This document shows, one piece after another, positions 7,868 to 17,190 of a DNA stretch of 64,000 bases. The notes under the pieces were generated by a model that searched no databases, was not told the DNA's origin, and worked only from the letters and a program-made list of their open reading frames with translations. The translations under genes were made by a program, and so were the position numbers. Each line of letters begins with the position of its first letter. Within the stretch, counting starts at the first letter, position 1. Source of the DNA: Neobacillus sp. Marseille-Q6967 (GTDB taxonomy: Bacteria > Bacillota > Bacilli > Bacillales > Cytobacillaceae); the NCBI RefSeq assembly GCF_946151075.1, contig NZ_CAMGZB010000001.1, positions 1,278,001 through 1,342,000 of the forward strand, read 5' to 3'.

Positions 7868-10636
7868 GTGAAGGGATTTCACTTTAATATCCACGCCAAA
7901 ATTATGACAGGATACTTGTTCATCTTGATTTGCTTAGTTGTCTCCCTGCTGATTGTGATGAATCGGATGTCAGCTTTGCAAAAAGAGGTCGATTTCGTAT
8001 CGCAGCATGATATAGAAGTACACGATTTGGCAAATCAGATTCAAAAAAATGTCTTAGACATGGAAACCGGTATGAGAGGGTATGTGATAACGGGTGATGA
8101 GGAATATTTGGAGCCTTATCATTCAGCCAGCCGAAACTGGCAGGACAACTATAACAAACTTTATTCCCTGTTGGCGGAAAATGGGACGCAGCAGAGAAAT
8201 TTAGAAGAGATTAAACCGCTAATCATGAACTGGATCACCAATTCAGCCGAATATGTCGTGAATCAAAAAATGGCCAATAACCAGATGGCAGTAGACGAAT
8301 ATTTTCAAAATAACAAAGGTAAAAAGATGACCGATGAACTGCGGACGCATTTTGATTCGTTCCTTGAAAATGAAAAGAAACTAACAACAGAGCGAATTAT
8401 GGAACTGAATCAGGACAACAACAATCTAAAATTGTCGTTATACGGCCTAATCGTTTTGGTCACGGTGATTACAATCTCCACCGCCGTGTTTCTATCAAAC
8501 TCGATTGTCAAAACCATCAAACAGGTGGTCCGGACGATTCGCAATATTACCGATTCAAGGGAGACGGAGTACGATCTAACCACCCGGATCACCGTGAATA
8601 CTCATGATGAAACCTATGAACTGGCGGAAGCGATGAACGAGCTTCTCAACAGTCTTGAAAAACAAAGCTGGGTTCAAAAAAGTATGGCGGAAATCTCAAC
8701 GATGTATCAGGGAATGACCGATATTACGGATTTGGCGCATGCTTTTGTTACGAAGCTTGCACCAAAGCTCGATGCCGTTTATGGAGTGGTCTACCTTCGC
8801 CGAAACCAGGGGAGCGAAGTGCGTTATGTAAAAGAAGCCGGTTACGCCATTACTGGGGAGGAAACGGCTGAGCAAAGTTTCCGGCTTGGTGAAGGGCTGA
8901 TTGGCCAGGCAGCGATGGATAAAAGAATCTTTCTGATTGATAAGCTTCCGGAAGAGCATATTAAAGTGACGTCAGGATTGGGTGATTCTTCACCAAGAAA
9001 TTTACTTGTTGCGCCGATTCTGGTGGATGGCCGAGTAGAAGCAGTTGTTGAGCTTGCGGCCTATCAGCCGTTCCTTGCGCAGCATTTAACCTTAATTGAT
9101 CTGCTTCAAGATAAATTCGGTTCTGCAATTACCAATGTCCTCGGACGGATGGAAGTAGAAAGGCTGCTCGGGGAATCCCAGGTGATGACGGAAGAACTGC
9201 AGGCACAATCAGAGGAACTCCAGGCACAATCGGAAGAATTGCAAATGCAGCAGGAACAGCTCAGGATTACCAATGAATTTTTAGAAGAACAAAAGCAATA
9301 CGCTGAACAACGGGCGTTTGAATTGAAAAAAGCCAAAGATGAACTCGAAGACTATTCGCGAAAGCTGCAGTTGAGTTCGCAGTATAAGTCCGATTTTCTG
9401 GCCAATATGTCTCATGAGCTGCGCACGCCATTAAATAGCATTCTGATTCTTTCACAGATGCTGATGGAGAATGACGGCGATATGGAGATGAGCGAAGTAA
9501 GAGAATCTTCTAAGGTAGTTTACACGGCCGGAAGCGATTTGCTGCGGCTGATTGATGATATCCTCGATTTATCGAAAATTGAAGCCGGAAAAATTGAAAT
9601 TTTAACCGATGAAGTGAACGTGACTGAAATTCCACAAATGATGAAAAGCATGTTTGACCCCGTTGCGGCTAAGAAAGGACTGAAGTTCGAAGTGTTTACC
9701 AGTCCGGATGTACCGCAAGTGATTTCCACGGATGGTCAAAGAATGCAGCAGGTGTGGAAAAATTTATTGAGCAATGCCTTTAAATTTACGGAACAGGGCT
9801 CTGTAACTGTAAGGATTGAAAGGGCACAACCTGAAGAAGCACAGGAACTGCTTGGCCTCGAGGAAGAGGAAACAGCGCTAAAGATTGCTGTAACCGATAC
9901 AGGAATTGGCATTCCACAGGAAAAGCAGCAAATTATTTTTGAAGCTTTTCAGCAGGTAGATGGGACAACGAACCGGCAATATGGCGGAACCGGATTAGGA
10001 TTATCGATTTGCCGTGAATTTACCCGGTTGCTTGGCGGAACAATTACAGTTCAAAGTGAGCCGGAAAAAGGAAGTACGTTTACTTTATATATCCCGAGCA
10101 GGCTCGAAGCCGCTGAATACCATCACCTTGATCAACTTGCATTGGATGAAGTAGCAGTCAGTGTCGACGAGATAATAGAGGTTGAGGAACCGACAGTAGA
10201 AGAGACAGTTGAAATCATCGAAGGGGAAACTTCAAATGACCAGCTATTTAAAGGAAAGAAAGTACTGTTGGTAGAGGACGACGGCCGTAATGTTTTCGCA
10301 CTTGTCACGGCTCTGGAAGCAAAAGGAGTAAAGGTCCAAGTAGCCGAAAACGGTAAGCAGGCGGTTGAAATTTTACAAGATCAGCCCGACTTTGACCTTG
10401 TGTTCATGGATATTATGATGCCGGTCATGGGAGGGTATGAGGCGATGAAGTTCATTCGCCATGAATTGAAGATGGAAAATCTGCCGATTATCGCACTGAC
10501 CGCCAAGGCGATGAAGGGTGAGCGGGATAAATGTATGGAGGCAGGAGCTTCCGATTACATCATGAAGCCATTAAATATCAATCAGTTATTCTCGTTGATG
10601 CGCGTCTGGCTGACAGAGCAGGTGAAAGAACATTGA
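7868..10636 (+). CDS. rsbK: Hybrid sensor histidine kinase (RsbK type)
   Basis: 922 residues. The order is: TM helix (about 12-32), extracellular CHASE3 domain (about 38-180, with METGMRGYVITGDEEYLEPY), TM helix (about 190-211), HAMP, GAF (about 275-420), a coiled coil with tandem EELQAQS units (about 430-500), HisKA with phospho-acceptor His516 in SHELRTPLNS, an ATPase domain (TDTGIGIP, GGTGLGLSI), and a C-terminal receiver with Asp848 in LVFMDIMMPVMGG. This is the architecture of B. cereus RsbK, which senses stress and controls RsbY phosphorylation. GTG start behind GGGGAGGG. It shares a four-base overlap with rsbM. Confidence 0.9.
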   Translation: MKGFHFNIHAKIMTGYLFILICLVVSLLIVMNRMSALQKEVDFVSQHDIEVHDLANQIQKNVLDMETGMRGYVITGDEEYLEPYHSASRNWQDNYNKLYSLLAENGTQQRNLEEIKPLIMNWITNSAEYVVNQKMANNQMAVDEYFQNNKGKKMTDELRTHFDSFLENEKKLTTERIMELNQDNNNLKLSLYGLIVLVTVITISTAVFLSNSIVKTIKQVVRTIRNITDSRETEYDLTTRITVNTHDETYELAEAMNELLNSLEKQSWVQKSMAEISTMYQGMTDITDLAHAFVTKLAPKLDAVYGVVYLRRNQGSEVRYVKEAGYAITGEETAEQSFRLGEGLIGQAAMDKRIFLIDKLPEEHIKVTSGLGDSSPRNLLVAPILVDGRVEAVVELAAYQPFLAQHLTLIDLLQDKFGSAITNVLGRMEVERLLGESQVMTEELQAQSEELQAQSEELQMQQEQLRITNEFLEEQKQYAEQRAFELKKAKDELEDYSRKLQLSSQYKSDFLANMSHELRTPLNSILILSQMLMENDGDMEMSEVRESSKVVYTAGSDLLRLIDDILDLSKIEAGKIEILTDEVNVTEIPQMMKSMFDPVAAKKGLKFEVFTSPDVPQVISTDGQRMQQVWKNLLSNAFKFTEQGSVTVRIERAQPEEAQELLGLEEEETALKIAVTDTGIGIPQEKQQIIFEAFQQVDGTTNRQYGGTGLGLSICREFTRLLGGTITVQSEPEKGSTFTLYIPSRLEAAEYHHLDQLALDEVAVSVDEIIEVEEPTVEETVEIIEGETSNDQLFKGKKVLLVEDDGRNVFALVTALEAKGVKVQVAENGKQAVEILQDQPDFDLVFMDIMMPVMGGYEAMKFIRHELKMENLPIIALTAKAMKGERDKCMEAGASDYIMKPLNINQLFSLMRVWLTEQVKEH

Positions 10637-11502
10637 ACCAGACAACAACTATGGAATTCGTGACAGAAACGGATGCAATCGTACCAACTGAGCTTCAGGA
10701 AGTCGAAATTCAATTGCTGCTTGAGGGCCTGTATCAAATGTATGGCTATGACTTCCGCGGCTATGTACGCGGCTCAATTGGGAGAAGAATTATCAATAGG
10801 ATGAGGGCGGAGAGACTTCCGACGATTACTGCGTTATTGGAAAAAGTACTTCATGAAGAAGGATACTTGGAGCGGCTATTAAATGATCTTTCCATTCGGA
10901 TGACAGAAATGTATAGGGATCCTAGTTTCTTTGCCGCCTTTCGCAACGAGGTGGTGCCAAAACTTCGCGATCTTCCGGAGATTCGCATCTGGCATGCCGG
11001 CTGTGCGACCGGTGAGGAAGTCTATTCGATGGCCATCCTAATGATGGAGGAGGATCTTTGGGAAAGAACGAAAATCTACGCAACCGATATGAATGAAAAG
11101 GCCCTGACCGCAGCGCAAAAAGGCGCTTTTCCGCTGAAAAAAATGCAGCAGTATACAAAAAACTATTTAAAAGCGGGCGGGAATAAGGCATTTTCCGAGT
11201 ACTATACGGCGGATCATCAGTTTGCGTATTTTTCACCCATCCTGAACGATAACCTCACATTTGCCCAGCATAATTTAGTGACGGATAGCTCGTTTAATGA
11301 GTTTCATGTGATTTTATGCCGGAATGTGATGATTTATTTTGACGCAGCCCTTCAGCAAAAAGTCCATCGTTTGTTCTATGACAGTTTGGCAGAGGGCGGG
11401 TTCATTGGACTAGGAAGTAAAGAGTCGATTCTGTCGATGCCGAGGGGAATAGAATATGAAGAATTCAACTCTAGCGAAAAAATTTATCGCAAAAAAACAT
11501 AA
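10633..11502 (+). CDS. rsbM: CheR-type methyltransferase (RsbM type)
   Basis: 289 residues from TTG 10633, which overlaps the rsbK stop (TTGA) and has AGGTGA nine bases upstream. An N-terminal all-helical CheR domain (about 20-75) precedes an SAM-binding domain with IWHAGCATGEEVYSMAI and ATDMNEKAL, and LCRNVMIYFD near the C-terminus. CheR enzymes methylate glutamates; in B. cereus RsbM methylates RsbK and restrains sigma-B activity. Coupling to rsbK, with no chemotaxis genes in the window, supports that role. In-frame ATG 10651 is an alternative start. Confidence 0.88.
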   Translation: MNQTTTMEFVTETDAIVPTELQEVEIQLLLEGLYQMYGYDFRGYVRGSIGRRIINRMRAERLPTITALLEKVLHEEGYLERLLNDLSIRMTEMYRDPSFFAAFRNEVVPKLRDLPEIRIWHAGCATGEEVYSMAILMMEEDLWERTKIYATDMNEKALTAAQKGAFPLKKMQQYTKNYLKAGGNKAFSEYYTADHQFAYFSPILNDNLTFAQHNLVTDSSFNEFHVILCRNVMIYFDAALQQKVHRLFYDSLAEGGFIGLGSKESILSMPRGIEYEEFNSSEKIYRKKT

Positions 11503-11503
11503 A

Positions 11504-11529
11504 AAAGAGACTGCCGAGGCAGTCTCTTT
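11504..11529. terminator. Bidirectional terminator
   Basis: AAAGAGACTGCC / GGCAGTCTCTTT between converging genes, with A-rich and T-rich flanks on the two sides. Confidence 0.8.
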
Positions 11530-11782
11530 ATGCTTTGTGTCTTGCTTTACCGAGAATGAGGCTTACGATAAAGACGAGGACAATGGCTCCAATCAGGGCT
11601 GGTATAATGTAAAACCCTCCGGCAGCTGGCCCCCAGCCTCCTAACAGTAAGGATCCAAGCCAAGCCCCGATAAATCCTGCAATAATATTTCCGATAATTC
11701 CTCCCGGTACGTCACGCCCGAGTATTAGTCCAGCTAACCAGCCGATGACGCCTCCAATAATTAATGACCAAATAAATCCCAT
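11528..11782 (-). CDS. GlsB/YeaQ/YmgE family small membrane protein
   Basis: 84 residues, three membrane helices, glycine-rich. The family pattern is clear: GGVIGWLAGLI near the N-terminus and GNIIAGFIGAWLGSLLLG in the middle. Members are called transglycosylase-associated by annotation, but the biochemical role is unproven. They are common stress-induced genes, and here a sigma-B promoter lies about 42 bases upstream. Confidence 0.9.
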   Translation of the reverse strand: MGFIWSLIIGGVIGWLAGLILGRDVPGGIIGNIIAGFIGAWLGSLLLGGWGPAAGGFYIIPALIGAIVLVFIVSLILGKARHKA

Positions 11783-11823
11783 GAAAATCTCTCCTTTCCG
11801 TTTTCAATGGTGATGGTTATTAC

Positions 11824-11848
11824 ATACCCGTATCCGTTTCGTCTAAAC
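11824..11848 (-). promoter_or_regulatory. Sigma-B promoter for 11528-11782
   Basis: Minus strand: GTTTAG, 13 bases, GGGTAT. It overlaps the 3' end of the upstream gene by a few bases. Confidence 0.8.
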
Positions 11849-12172
11849 CTCTTTGTTTAAAAATTTGCCCTCAAGCCGTTCCTTAAACCCGGAATTACTA
11901 TAGTTCATACGCGTTTTTAAATAGCGCTGGCAAACCTTTAATTCGAAAACGTACTTATTAAAGCCTTCTTCATCCCGTTCATCCAGACACTTATCAATAT
12001 TTCGTTTTAAAAGACTAATTTTCGCAATCAGTTCCGCCTGGGTTTTATAATATGAGGTTTTTGGCTTTTTTTGGGGATCCTGTATTGGTTTTCCACATTT
12101 GCAAAGCGTTTGCCCCGACCCCATCACAAAAAATTCACTACTTCCGCAGGTTTTGCATCCAGATTTCTTCAT
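11843..12172 (-). CDS. Zinc-ribbon-like small protein under sigma-B control
   Basis: 109 residues. Four cysteines in two pairs near the N-terminus (CKTCG at 6-10 and CKCG around 24-27) suggest a zinc ribbon. A basic helical region with two further cysteines follows. No known family is recognised. The ATG has GGAGGTG upstream and a sigma-B promoter lies 29-53 bases before it. Confidence 0.75.
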   Translation of the reverse strand: MKKSGCKTCGSSEFFVMGSGQTLCKCGKPIQDPQKKPKTSYYKTQAELIAKISLLKRNIDKCLDERDEEGFNKYVFELKVCQRYLKTRMNYSNSGFKERLEGKFLNKEV

Positions 12173-12200
12173 CTAAACACCTCCAAAGTTTGGAGGTTAT

Positions 12201-12225
12201 ATACCCTCTAAAACGTTTTTAAAAC
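12201..12225 (-). promoter_or_regulatory. Sigma-B promoter for 11843-12172
   Basis: Minus strand: GTTTTA, 13 bases, GGGTAT. Confidence 0.75.
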
Positions 12226-12323
12226 CTAAAGGTGGCATGTTAAAGCTATTTTCGTTTTCCAGGTTGTTGATTGGAGGGCCTGGAGCGGAAATCAACAACC
12301 GTTTTTAAAAGAGCAAAAAATAG

Positions 12324-12348
12324 GTTTCAACTTCTGTCAGACGGGTTA
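12324..12348 (+). promoter_or_regulatory. Sigma-B promoter for 12407-12733
   Basis: GTTTCA, 13 bases, GGGTTA, 59 bases upstream of the ATG. The -10 differs from GGGTAT at the last two bases. Confidence 0.6.
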
Positions 12349-12406
12349 TATACCAAGTACAAGGTCAAGCACGAGGCTGACCAATCATTCTTAAGGAGGA
12401 ATCAAC

Positions 12407-12733
12407 ATGGCAGTAGTAAGAATTGTAGAAAATGGTGTTCAGGCAAGAGAAGGAATTGAACTGTTAATGACACAGGGGTACACAACCGAAGAAATTTATT
12501 TATTGGCACATGATAAAAAAAGAACCGAAGATCTAACTCATAACTTAGGAACAAGTGAAATCGGTTTGGATGAACAAGGACTTTTGGGTTCAATTGCCAA
12601 TGTTTTCCGAAGTAGGGGAGATGAGCTCCGTGCAAAGCTGGAGTCGTTAGGTCTGACGGCGGAAGAGGCAGACCGCTATGAACAACAGCTTGATCTTGGA
12701 AAAGTAATCGTGGTAGCAACCAAAACAGCTTAA
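12407..12733 (+). CDS. General stress protein 17M-like (YflT domain) protein
   Basis: 108 residues, soluble. The start, MAVVRIVENGVQAREGIELL, with QGYTTEEIYLLAHD shortly after, is the YflT/GSP17M domain that marks sigma-B-induced proteins in Bacillus. The molecular function is unknown. The ATG has AAGGAGG upstream and a sigma-B-like promoter precedes it. The next small gene follows within 25 bases and is probably cotranscribed. Confidence 0.8.
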   Translation: MAVVRIVENGVQAREGIELLMTQGYTTEEIYLLAHDKKRTEDLTHNLGTSEIGLDEQGLLGSIANVFRSRGDELRAKLESLGLTAEEADRYEQQLDLGKVIVVATKTA

Positions 12734-12756
12734 TAATAATCAAAGAGGTGAGAAAA

Positions 12757-12939
12757 ATGAAAAAATCGAATTTAAGTTTGGAACAATTGAAAGGAATCCG
12801 CAAACGGGCACGTTCGAAAAAACGTGAAGATAAACATTCTCTCGTTCACTACTTTAAAAAACCGATTATTCATAAGCAAATTCAGGGAGAAAGAGTATAT
12901 GTTCCGCTAAGTATACAAAGGGTGTGGAATGAAGTTTAA
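12757..12939 (+). CDS. Small basic protein (60 aa), unknown
   Basis: ATG 12757 (MKKSNLSLEQL) has AGAGGTGAG at good distance; a GTG nine bases earlier overlaps that site. The product is very Lys/Arg-rich (RKRARSKKREDK) and may bind nucleic acid, but no family is recognised. Likely second gene of the unit starting at 12407. Confidence 0.6.
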   Translation: MKKSNLSLEQLKGIRKRARSKKREDKHSLVHYFKKPIIHKQIQGERVYVPLSIQRVWNEV

Positions 12940-12956
12940 TCTCCCAGTTGCTGATG

Positions 12957-13010
12957 AACTGCCTAAACACTCATTTTAAATGAAAAATGGTGTTTAGGCA
13001 GTTTATGCAT
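12957..13010 (+). terminator. Terminator after the stress gene pair
   Basis: AACTGCCTAAACAC / GTGTTTAGGCAGTT, a 14-bp stem with a 19-base A/T-rich loop. The T-run is poor. Confidence 0.65.
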
Positions 13011-13107
13011 AAGGACATTTTTCCAATAATAAAAATGAAACTTTTCGTTGTTTCATTCGTCTGTATGGTAGAATATTCTTTAGTGCTTTAAAGGGAGGTT
13101 CTTGCAG

Positions 13108-13362
13108 ATGGATGAACTCGGACAGATTGCCTTTTTGAGTATTCTCTCGCATCTTGTATTTATTGCCCTGGCCTGGTGGGCATTGCAGGCGGTTCGCTTA
13201 GATAAGGTGCTAAAAGCCAATCATATTTTCCAGGCCCGGCTGCTGTATATATTGTTGGCCATTTTCCTTGGATCCATGGTTAGCAATTTCTTCTTAGACT
13301 ATCTCCAATGGTCCAGGCAGCTTCCACTGATTTTACAATACATACAATTGGTAAAAATTTAG
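13108..13362 (+). CDS. ywzB: DUF1146 membrane protein YwzB
   Basis: 84 residues, two membrane helices (about 8-28 and 48-66). It matches the DUF1146 family (LVFIALAWWALQAVR and ILLAIFLGSMVSNFFLDY). In B. subtilis ywzB lies between the ATP synthase operon and ywmB-murAA, the same place as here. Function unknown. ATG 13108 follows AAGGGAGG. Confidence 0.85.
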   Translation: MDELGQIAFLSILSHLVFIALAWWALQAVRLDKVLKANHIFQARLLYILLAIFLGSMVSNFFLDYLQWSRQLPLILQYIQLVKI

Positions 13363-13731
13363 GTCTTCGTACATGTTCCCATTTTCGGATAAATTAGGTA
13401 CAATCAAATTTGTGTGTGAAAATAATGCAAACTTGATAAAAGGCGAACAGCTAAGATATAACATAAAGTTCAAAAGTTCACAAAAGGTTCTAAATGGAAC
13501 GGAAATGGTGGAACCCGTTTTTTTGACAGGCGTATGAATAGTAAAAGGCTTCAAATGTTCGTTAGCATGGACATGAGGGAGAATAATATTCCATTCATTT
13601 AAAATCTGGACCTTTCGAACATGCTGTACTAGGTATTTTTTTACAGTGAAGGGTTTGTCAAAAAGTGACGACAATTCCCAAGTATGCTCTTTCTCTCCTT
13701 GGTAACAATGGTAGTAAGGGGGAGAGTAGAG
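13363..13731. other. Non-coding stretch between ywzB and ywmB
   Basis: 369 bases, A/T-rich, with no frame I can support on either strand and no clear hairpin. The position where B. subtilis has ywmA holds no such gene. It probably contains the promoter for ywmB, but no confident site was found. Confidence 0.5.
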
Positions 13732-14481
13732 ATGGCGAAAAAGACAAAGCTATTTATTATTATAAGCATTATGGTTACCGTTGGTTTGATTACGGTGTTG
13801 GGCTTTCGGTCCGCCGATGCCGGCAGCGGGAGCGATCTTGATTTATTGAAGATTGCTGATGTTTTTCAAACAGAAGATATTTTGCTCGAAGATTGGTCTT
13901 TTTATGCAAGGGAACATTTGGTTGACCTACAAGACGCAAAAGAAGTAGAGGAATATGTGAAGGAGCTTCAGTCGAGGTTCCCGGATTGGGATTGGTCTCT
14001 TCAGGAAACCAGCGAGAAATGGGAAGTAACAGCAGTATCTCCAACTTCTAAACACCACAAGGAAATGCTTCAAATCATGTCAACCCACACAAAACAACCT
14101 GTAGATGCGTATATAGTATATAGGGTCAGCGGTGAAGAGTGGAACAAGGAGATAGAGTCCTTTTTCACAAAGGATCAATTTGAGGATAGGCTATCTGACA
14201 TATTTCGAGGGAAACCAACAATTTTTTCTTGTATGAAGGGCAGTGTCAGTGATAAGATTGATACGGCTTTACCTAGTATTTCTAAGGATTTATTGAATGT
14301 TTTTAATGCTACAGAACTCGAAGCGTTAAAAGAGGAAGATTTCATGTCTGTATCGGCGACCTCGCCAATGTTTTCAGACAGCATAGAGAACATGAACTTA
14401 CAAATTGGTTTACGCTCCGAAGGATTGGGCGCCCGAACTACGGTTGTAGTTGGCACACCAATCATTACGATTGAATATTAA
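13732..14481 (+). CDS. ywmB: YwmB family exported protein
   Basis: About 249 residues. An N-terminal membrane/signal segment (about 7-26) is followed by a soluble domain of the YwmB/TATA-box-binding-like fold family. It immediately precedes murA, as in B. subtilis. ATG 13732 has AAGGGGGAG upstream; in-frame earlier starts lack a site. The role is unknown; location outside the membrane is inferred from the N-terminal helix. Confidence 0.85.
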   Translation: MAKKTKLFIIISIMVTVGLITVLGFRSADAGSGSDLDLLKIADVFQTEDILLEDWSFYAREHLVDLQDAKEVEEYVKELQSRFPDWDWSLQETSEKWEVTAVSPTSKHHKEMLQIMSTHTKQPVDAYIVYRVSGEEWNKEIESFFTKDQFEDRLSDIFRGKPTIFSCMKGSVSDKIDTALPSISKDLLNVFNATELEALKEEDFMSVSATSPMFSDSIENMNLQIGLRSEGLGARTTVVVGTPIITIEY

Positions 14482-14513
14482 TATAGAGAAAATGGACGCG
14501 GAGGGGAATACTC

Positions 14514-15824
14514 TTGGAAAAGATCATCGTCCGCGGCGGAAAAAGGCTATATGGAACGGTTAAAGTTGAAGGTGCAAAGAATGCCGTTCTGCCTGTACTC
14601 GCTGCCACATTATTAGCAAGTGACGGAAAAAGTGTAATTCGTGATGTACCTACACTCTCCGATGTATACACAATAAATGAAGTATTACGCAACTTGAACG
14701 CTGAAGTTGCTTTTGATAATAATACAGTTGTCGTAGATGCATCTAGAGAGTTAAAAGAAGAAGCGCCTTTTGAGTATGTTCGCAAAATGCGCGCGTCTGT
14801 CCTAGTCATGGGATCATTGTTGGCCCGTAACGGCCGTGCACGTGTTGCCTTACCAGGCGGCTGTGCGATTGGATCCCGTCCGATTGACCAGCATCTTAAA
14901 GGCTTTGAAGCCATGGGTGCGAAGGTGAAAGTAGGAAATGGCTTTATTGAGGCGGAGGTTGACGGCCGCTTAAAAGGAGCTAAAATTTACTTGGATTTCC
15001 CAAGTGTTGGTGCAACTGAAAACATCATGATGGCTGCTACCCTTGCACAAGGTACGACTATCATTGAAAACGTAGCAAAAGAACCAGAAATCGTTGATCT
15101 TGCAAACTTCTTGAATAAGATGGGCGCAAATGTCCGAGGCGCAGGCACGGGCACACTTCGTATTGAAGGTGTCGATGTGTTGTTTGGCGCTGACCACAAT
15201 ATTATTCCTGACCGTATCGAAGCAGGTACATTTATGGTTGCTGCAGCCATTACGGGCGGAAATGTATTGGTTCAGGGTGCTGTTCCGGAACATCTATCTT
15301 CTTTAATTGCGAAAATGGAAGAAATGGGTGTTTTGATTGTGGAGGAAGCTGAAGGCGTTCGCGTGGTCGGTCCTGATAAGTTAAAAGCAGTAGATATTAA
15401 AACGATGCCTCATCCTGGTTTCCCAACGGATATGCAATCTCAAATGATGGCTTTATTGCTTCGTGCACAAGGCACATCAATGATTACGGAAACGGTATTC
15501 GAAAATCGTTTCATGCATGTGGAGGAATTCCGCCGGATGAATGCGGATATTAAAATTGAAGGACGTTCTGTTATTTTGAACGGTCCATCGAATCTTCAAG
15601 GCGCAGAAGTGTCCGCAACAGACCTTCGTGCGGCAGCGGCTCTGATTTTAACTGGGTTAGTTTCTGAAGGGAATACTCGCGTAACTGAGTTAAAACATTT
15701 AGACCGTGGTTATGTAAATTTCCATGGCAAGTTAGCAGGGTTAGGCGCGGATATCGAGCGTGTTAATGAAGCCGAAGAAATTTTTACAGAAGTCGATAGC
15801 TACGTATCAGATATGAATGCGTAA
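14514..15824 (+). CDS. murAA: UDP-N-acetylglucosamine 1-carboxyvinyltransferase MurA
   Basis: 436 residues. It catalyses the first committed step of peptidoglycan synthesis, PEP plus UDP-GlcNAc, in the cytoplasm. The catalytic Cys117 is in [13 protein letters not shown], so fosfomycin sensitivity is expected; [13 protein letters not shown] near the N-terminus is also diagnostic. TTG start behind GGAGGGG, 32 bases after ywmB. Its place before spoIID identifies it as the murAA paralogue. A strong terminator follows. Confidence 0.97.
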   Translation: MEKIIVRGGKRLYGTVKVEGAKNAVLPVLAATLLASDGKSVIRDVPTLSDVYTINEVLRNLNAEVAFDNNTVVVDASRELKEEAPFEYVRKMRASVLVMGSLLARNGRARVALPGGCAIGSRPIDQHLKGFEAMGAKVKVGNGFIEAEVDGRLKGAKIYLDFPSVGATENIMMAATLAQGTTIIENVAKEPEIVDLANFLNKMGANVRGAGTGTLRIEGVDVLFGADHNIIPDRIEAGTFMVAAAITGGNVLVQGAVPEHLSSLIAKMEEMGVLIVEEAEGVRVVGPDKLKAVDIKTMPHPGFPTDMQSQMMALLLRAQGTSMITETVFENRFMHVEEFRRMNADIKIEGRSVILNGPSNLQGAEVSATDLRAAAALILTGLVSEGNTRVTELKHLDRGYVNFHGKLAGLGADIERVNEAEEIFTEVDSYVSDMNA

Positions 15825-15847
15825 TTTTTTATAAAAATAAATGCGAG

Positions 15848-15899
15848 CCAAAGGATATGGCTGTCTTTCTGACAGTGATATCCTTTGGTTTTATTTTTG
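15848..15899 (+). terminator. murA terminator
   Basis: CCAAAGGATAT / ATATCCTTTGG around an inner hairpin (CTGTC/GACAG), then TTTTATTTTT. Confidence 0.9.
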
Positions 15900-15954
15900 C
15901 CTTTTTTCAATACATATATACTATTATTCAGAAAATTCTAGAAGTTATTTTTTA

Positions 15955-15984
15955 GTCATAAATGCTTGTCCGCCCCCATAAGAT
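15955..15984 (+). promoter_or_regulatory. Candidate sigma-E promoter of spoIID
   Basis: TCATAAA and, 14 bases on, CATAAGAT, compatible with the sigma-E pattern (ATA at -35, CATAnnnT at -10). The known mother-cell expression of spoIID supports it. The match is partial. Confidence 0.4.
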
Positions 15985-15999
15985 GAATTGAGACATTAG

Positions 16000-16047
16000 C
16001 CCGGTCCGATCTGTTCGACAGGTTCGGTTCTGTTCTGTTCGACCGGG
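16000..16047 (+). promoter_or_regulatory. Stem-loop in the spoIID leader
   Basis: CCCGGTC / GACCGGG encloses a loop with repeated CTGTTC units and ends 31 bases before the spoIID start. It has no T-tract, so it is not a terminator; perhaps an mRNA-stabilising or regulatory hairpin. Confidence 0.45.
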
Positions 16048-16077
16048 TGTTAAAATTTCATAATTGGAGGCTCCTAC

Positions 16078-17106
16078 ATGAAAAAGTTCAAACCACTCAT
16101 CGTACTAGCATCTTTCTTATTTGCCGTCACGTTGATCGTTCCAGCGGTATTGGTTTTACCGTTTGGCGACGAAGAGGCGAGCGGCAAATTAGGCGAAGAT
16201 TTGTCAAAGGCCCCAAAAACGGAGGATGGAACGCAATCAGCAGATGCAGCTGTTGAAGTCGCGGTTTACCGCTCTTCAGCAGGACAAATTGAAAACATTG
16301 ATTTAGAAAATTATCTTGTCGGGGTAGTCGCTGCTGAAATGCCTGCCGAGTTTAATGAAGAAGCATTGAAAGCACAAGCTTTGACTGCAAGGACGTATAT
16401 TGTGAAAAAACTATTGAGCGGGGACAAAATTGGTGTTCCCGAGGGTGCACAGGTCACCGACACACCCGTCCATCAAGCTTACATAGATGAAGCAAAGATG
16501 CGGGAAAATTGGGGTATGGACTTCGAATCAAAACATGCGAAGATTTTGGCTGCCGTCCGGGCCACAAGCGGACAAATTTTGACTTACAATGGTGAAGCAA
16601 TCGACGCCTCCTTCTTCTCAACAAGCAACGGGTACACGGAAAACTCCGAGGATTACTGGTCCAACGAGCTGCCTTATTTGCGCAGCGTCTCCAGTCCATG
16701 GGATAAAGAATCCCCAAAGTTTAAAAACCAAAAAGTTTTAACGGTTGCGCAGTTTGAATCTTCGTTGGGTGTGAAGGTTGGTTCAAGCGGGGAGATTGGG
16801 AAGATCGTAGAGCGTACTGCGGGTAAACGGGTTGCTAAGGTTGACTTTAACGGGAAGGTTTTGACGGGTAAAGAAATCCGCGAAAAATTGGATTTGAAGT
16901 CATCGGACTTTGAATGGGTGCGGAAAGGGAATAATATCGTGATTACGACTGAAGGCTTTGGGCATGGCGTCGGGATGAGCCAGTACGGCGCCAATGGCAT
17001 GGCGGCTGAGGGTAAGAGCTATGAAGAAATTGTGAAACATTATTATCAAGGCGTGGAAATTATGTCGGCGGAAGATAAGTTTGCGACGATTACGGCGCAG
17101 AAATAA
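16078..17106 (+). CDS. spoIID: Stage II sporulation protein D (peptidoglycan lytic transglycosylase)
   Basis: 342 residues. An N-terminal membrane anchor (about 8-29) is followed by the SpoIID domain: LVGVVAAEMPAEFNEEALKA, with the catalytic Glu in AAEMPAEF, then KAQALTARTY and, near the end, EGFGHGVGMSQYGANGMA. SpoIID cleaves glycan strands during engulfment together with SpoIIP and SpoIIM. ATG with GGAGG upstream. Confidence 0.97.
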   Translation: MKKFKPLIVLASFLFAVTLIVPAVLVLPFGDEEASGKLGEDLSKAPKTEDGTQSADAAVEVAVYRSSAGQIENIDLENYLVGVVAAEMPAEFNEEALKAQALTARTYIVKKLLSGDKIGVPEGAQVTDTPVHQAYIDEAKMRENWGMDFESKHAKILAAVRATSGQILTYNGEAIDASFFSTSNGYTENSEDYWSNELPYLRSVSSPWDKESPKFKNQKVLTVAQFESSLGVKVGSSGEIGKIVERTAGKRVAKVDFNGKVLTGKEIREKLDLKSSDFEWVRKGNNIVITTEGFGHGVGMSQYGANGMAAEGKSYEEIVKHYYQGVEIMSAEDKFATITAQK

Positions 17107-17120
17107 AATGTTGAGTTTGG

Positions 17121-17150
17121 GCCAGGCGGTGGGATCCGCCTGGCTTTTTC
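17121..17150 (+). terminator. spoIID terminator
   Basis: GCCAGGCGG / CCGCCTGGC then TTTTTC; close in sequence to the hairpins at 158 and 314. Confidence 0.9.
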
Positions 17151-17190
17151 GGTGTTTGGTTTTGGTTTTGGTGGGTGAGATGAGTTTGAG

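Noticed and set aside
13333-13674. 113-codon minus-strand frame between ywzB and ywmB
   Set aside because: No ribosome site, no family pattern, and it would run against the block.
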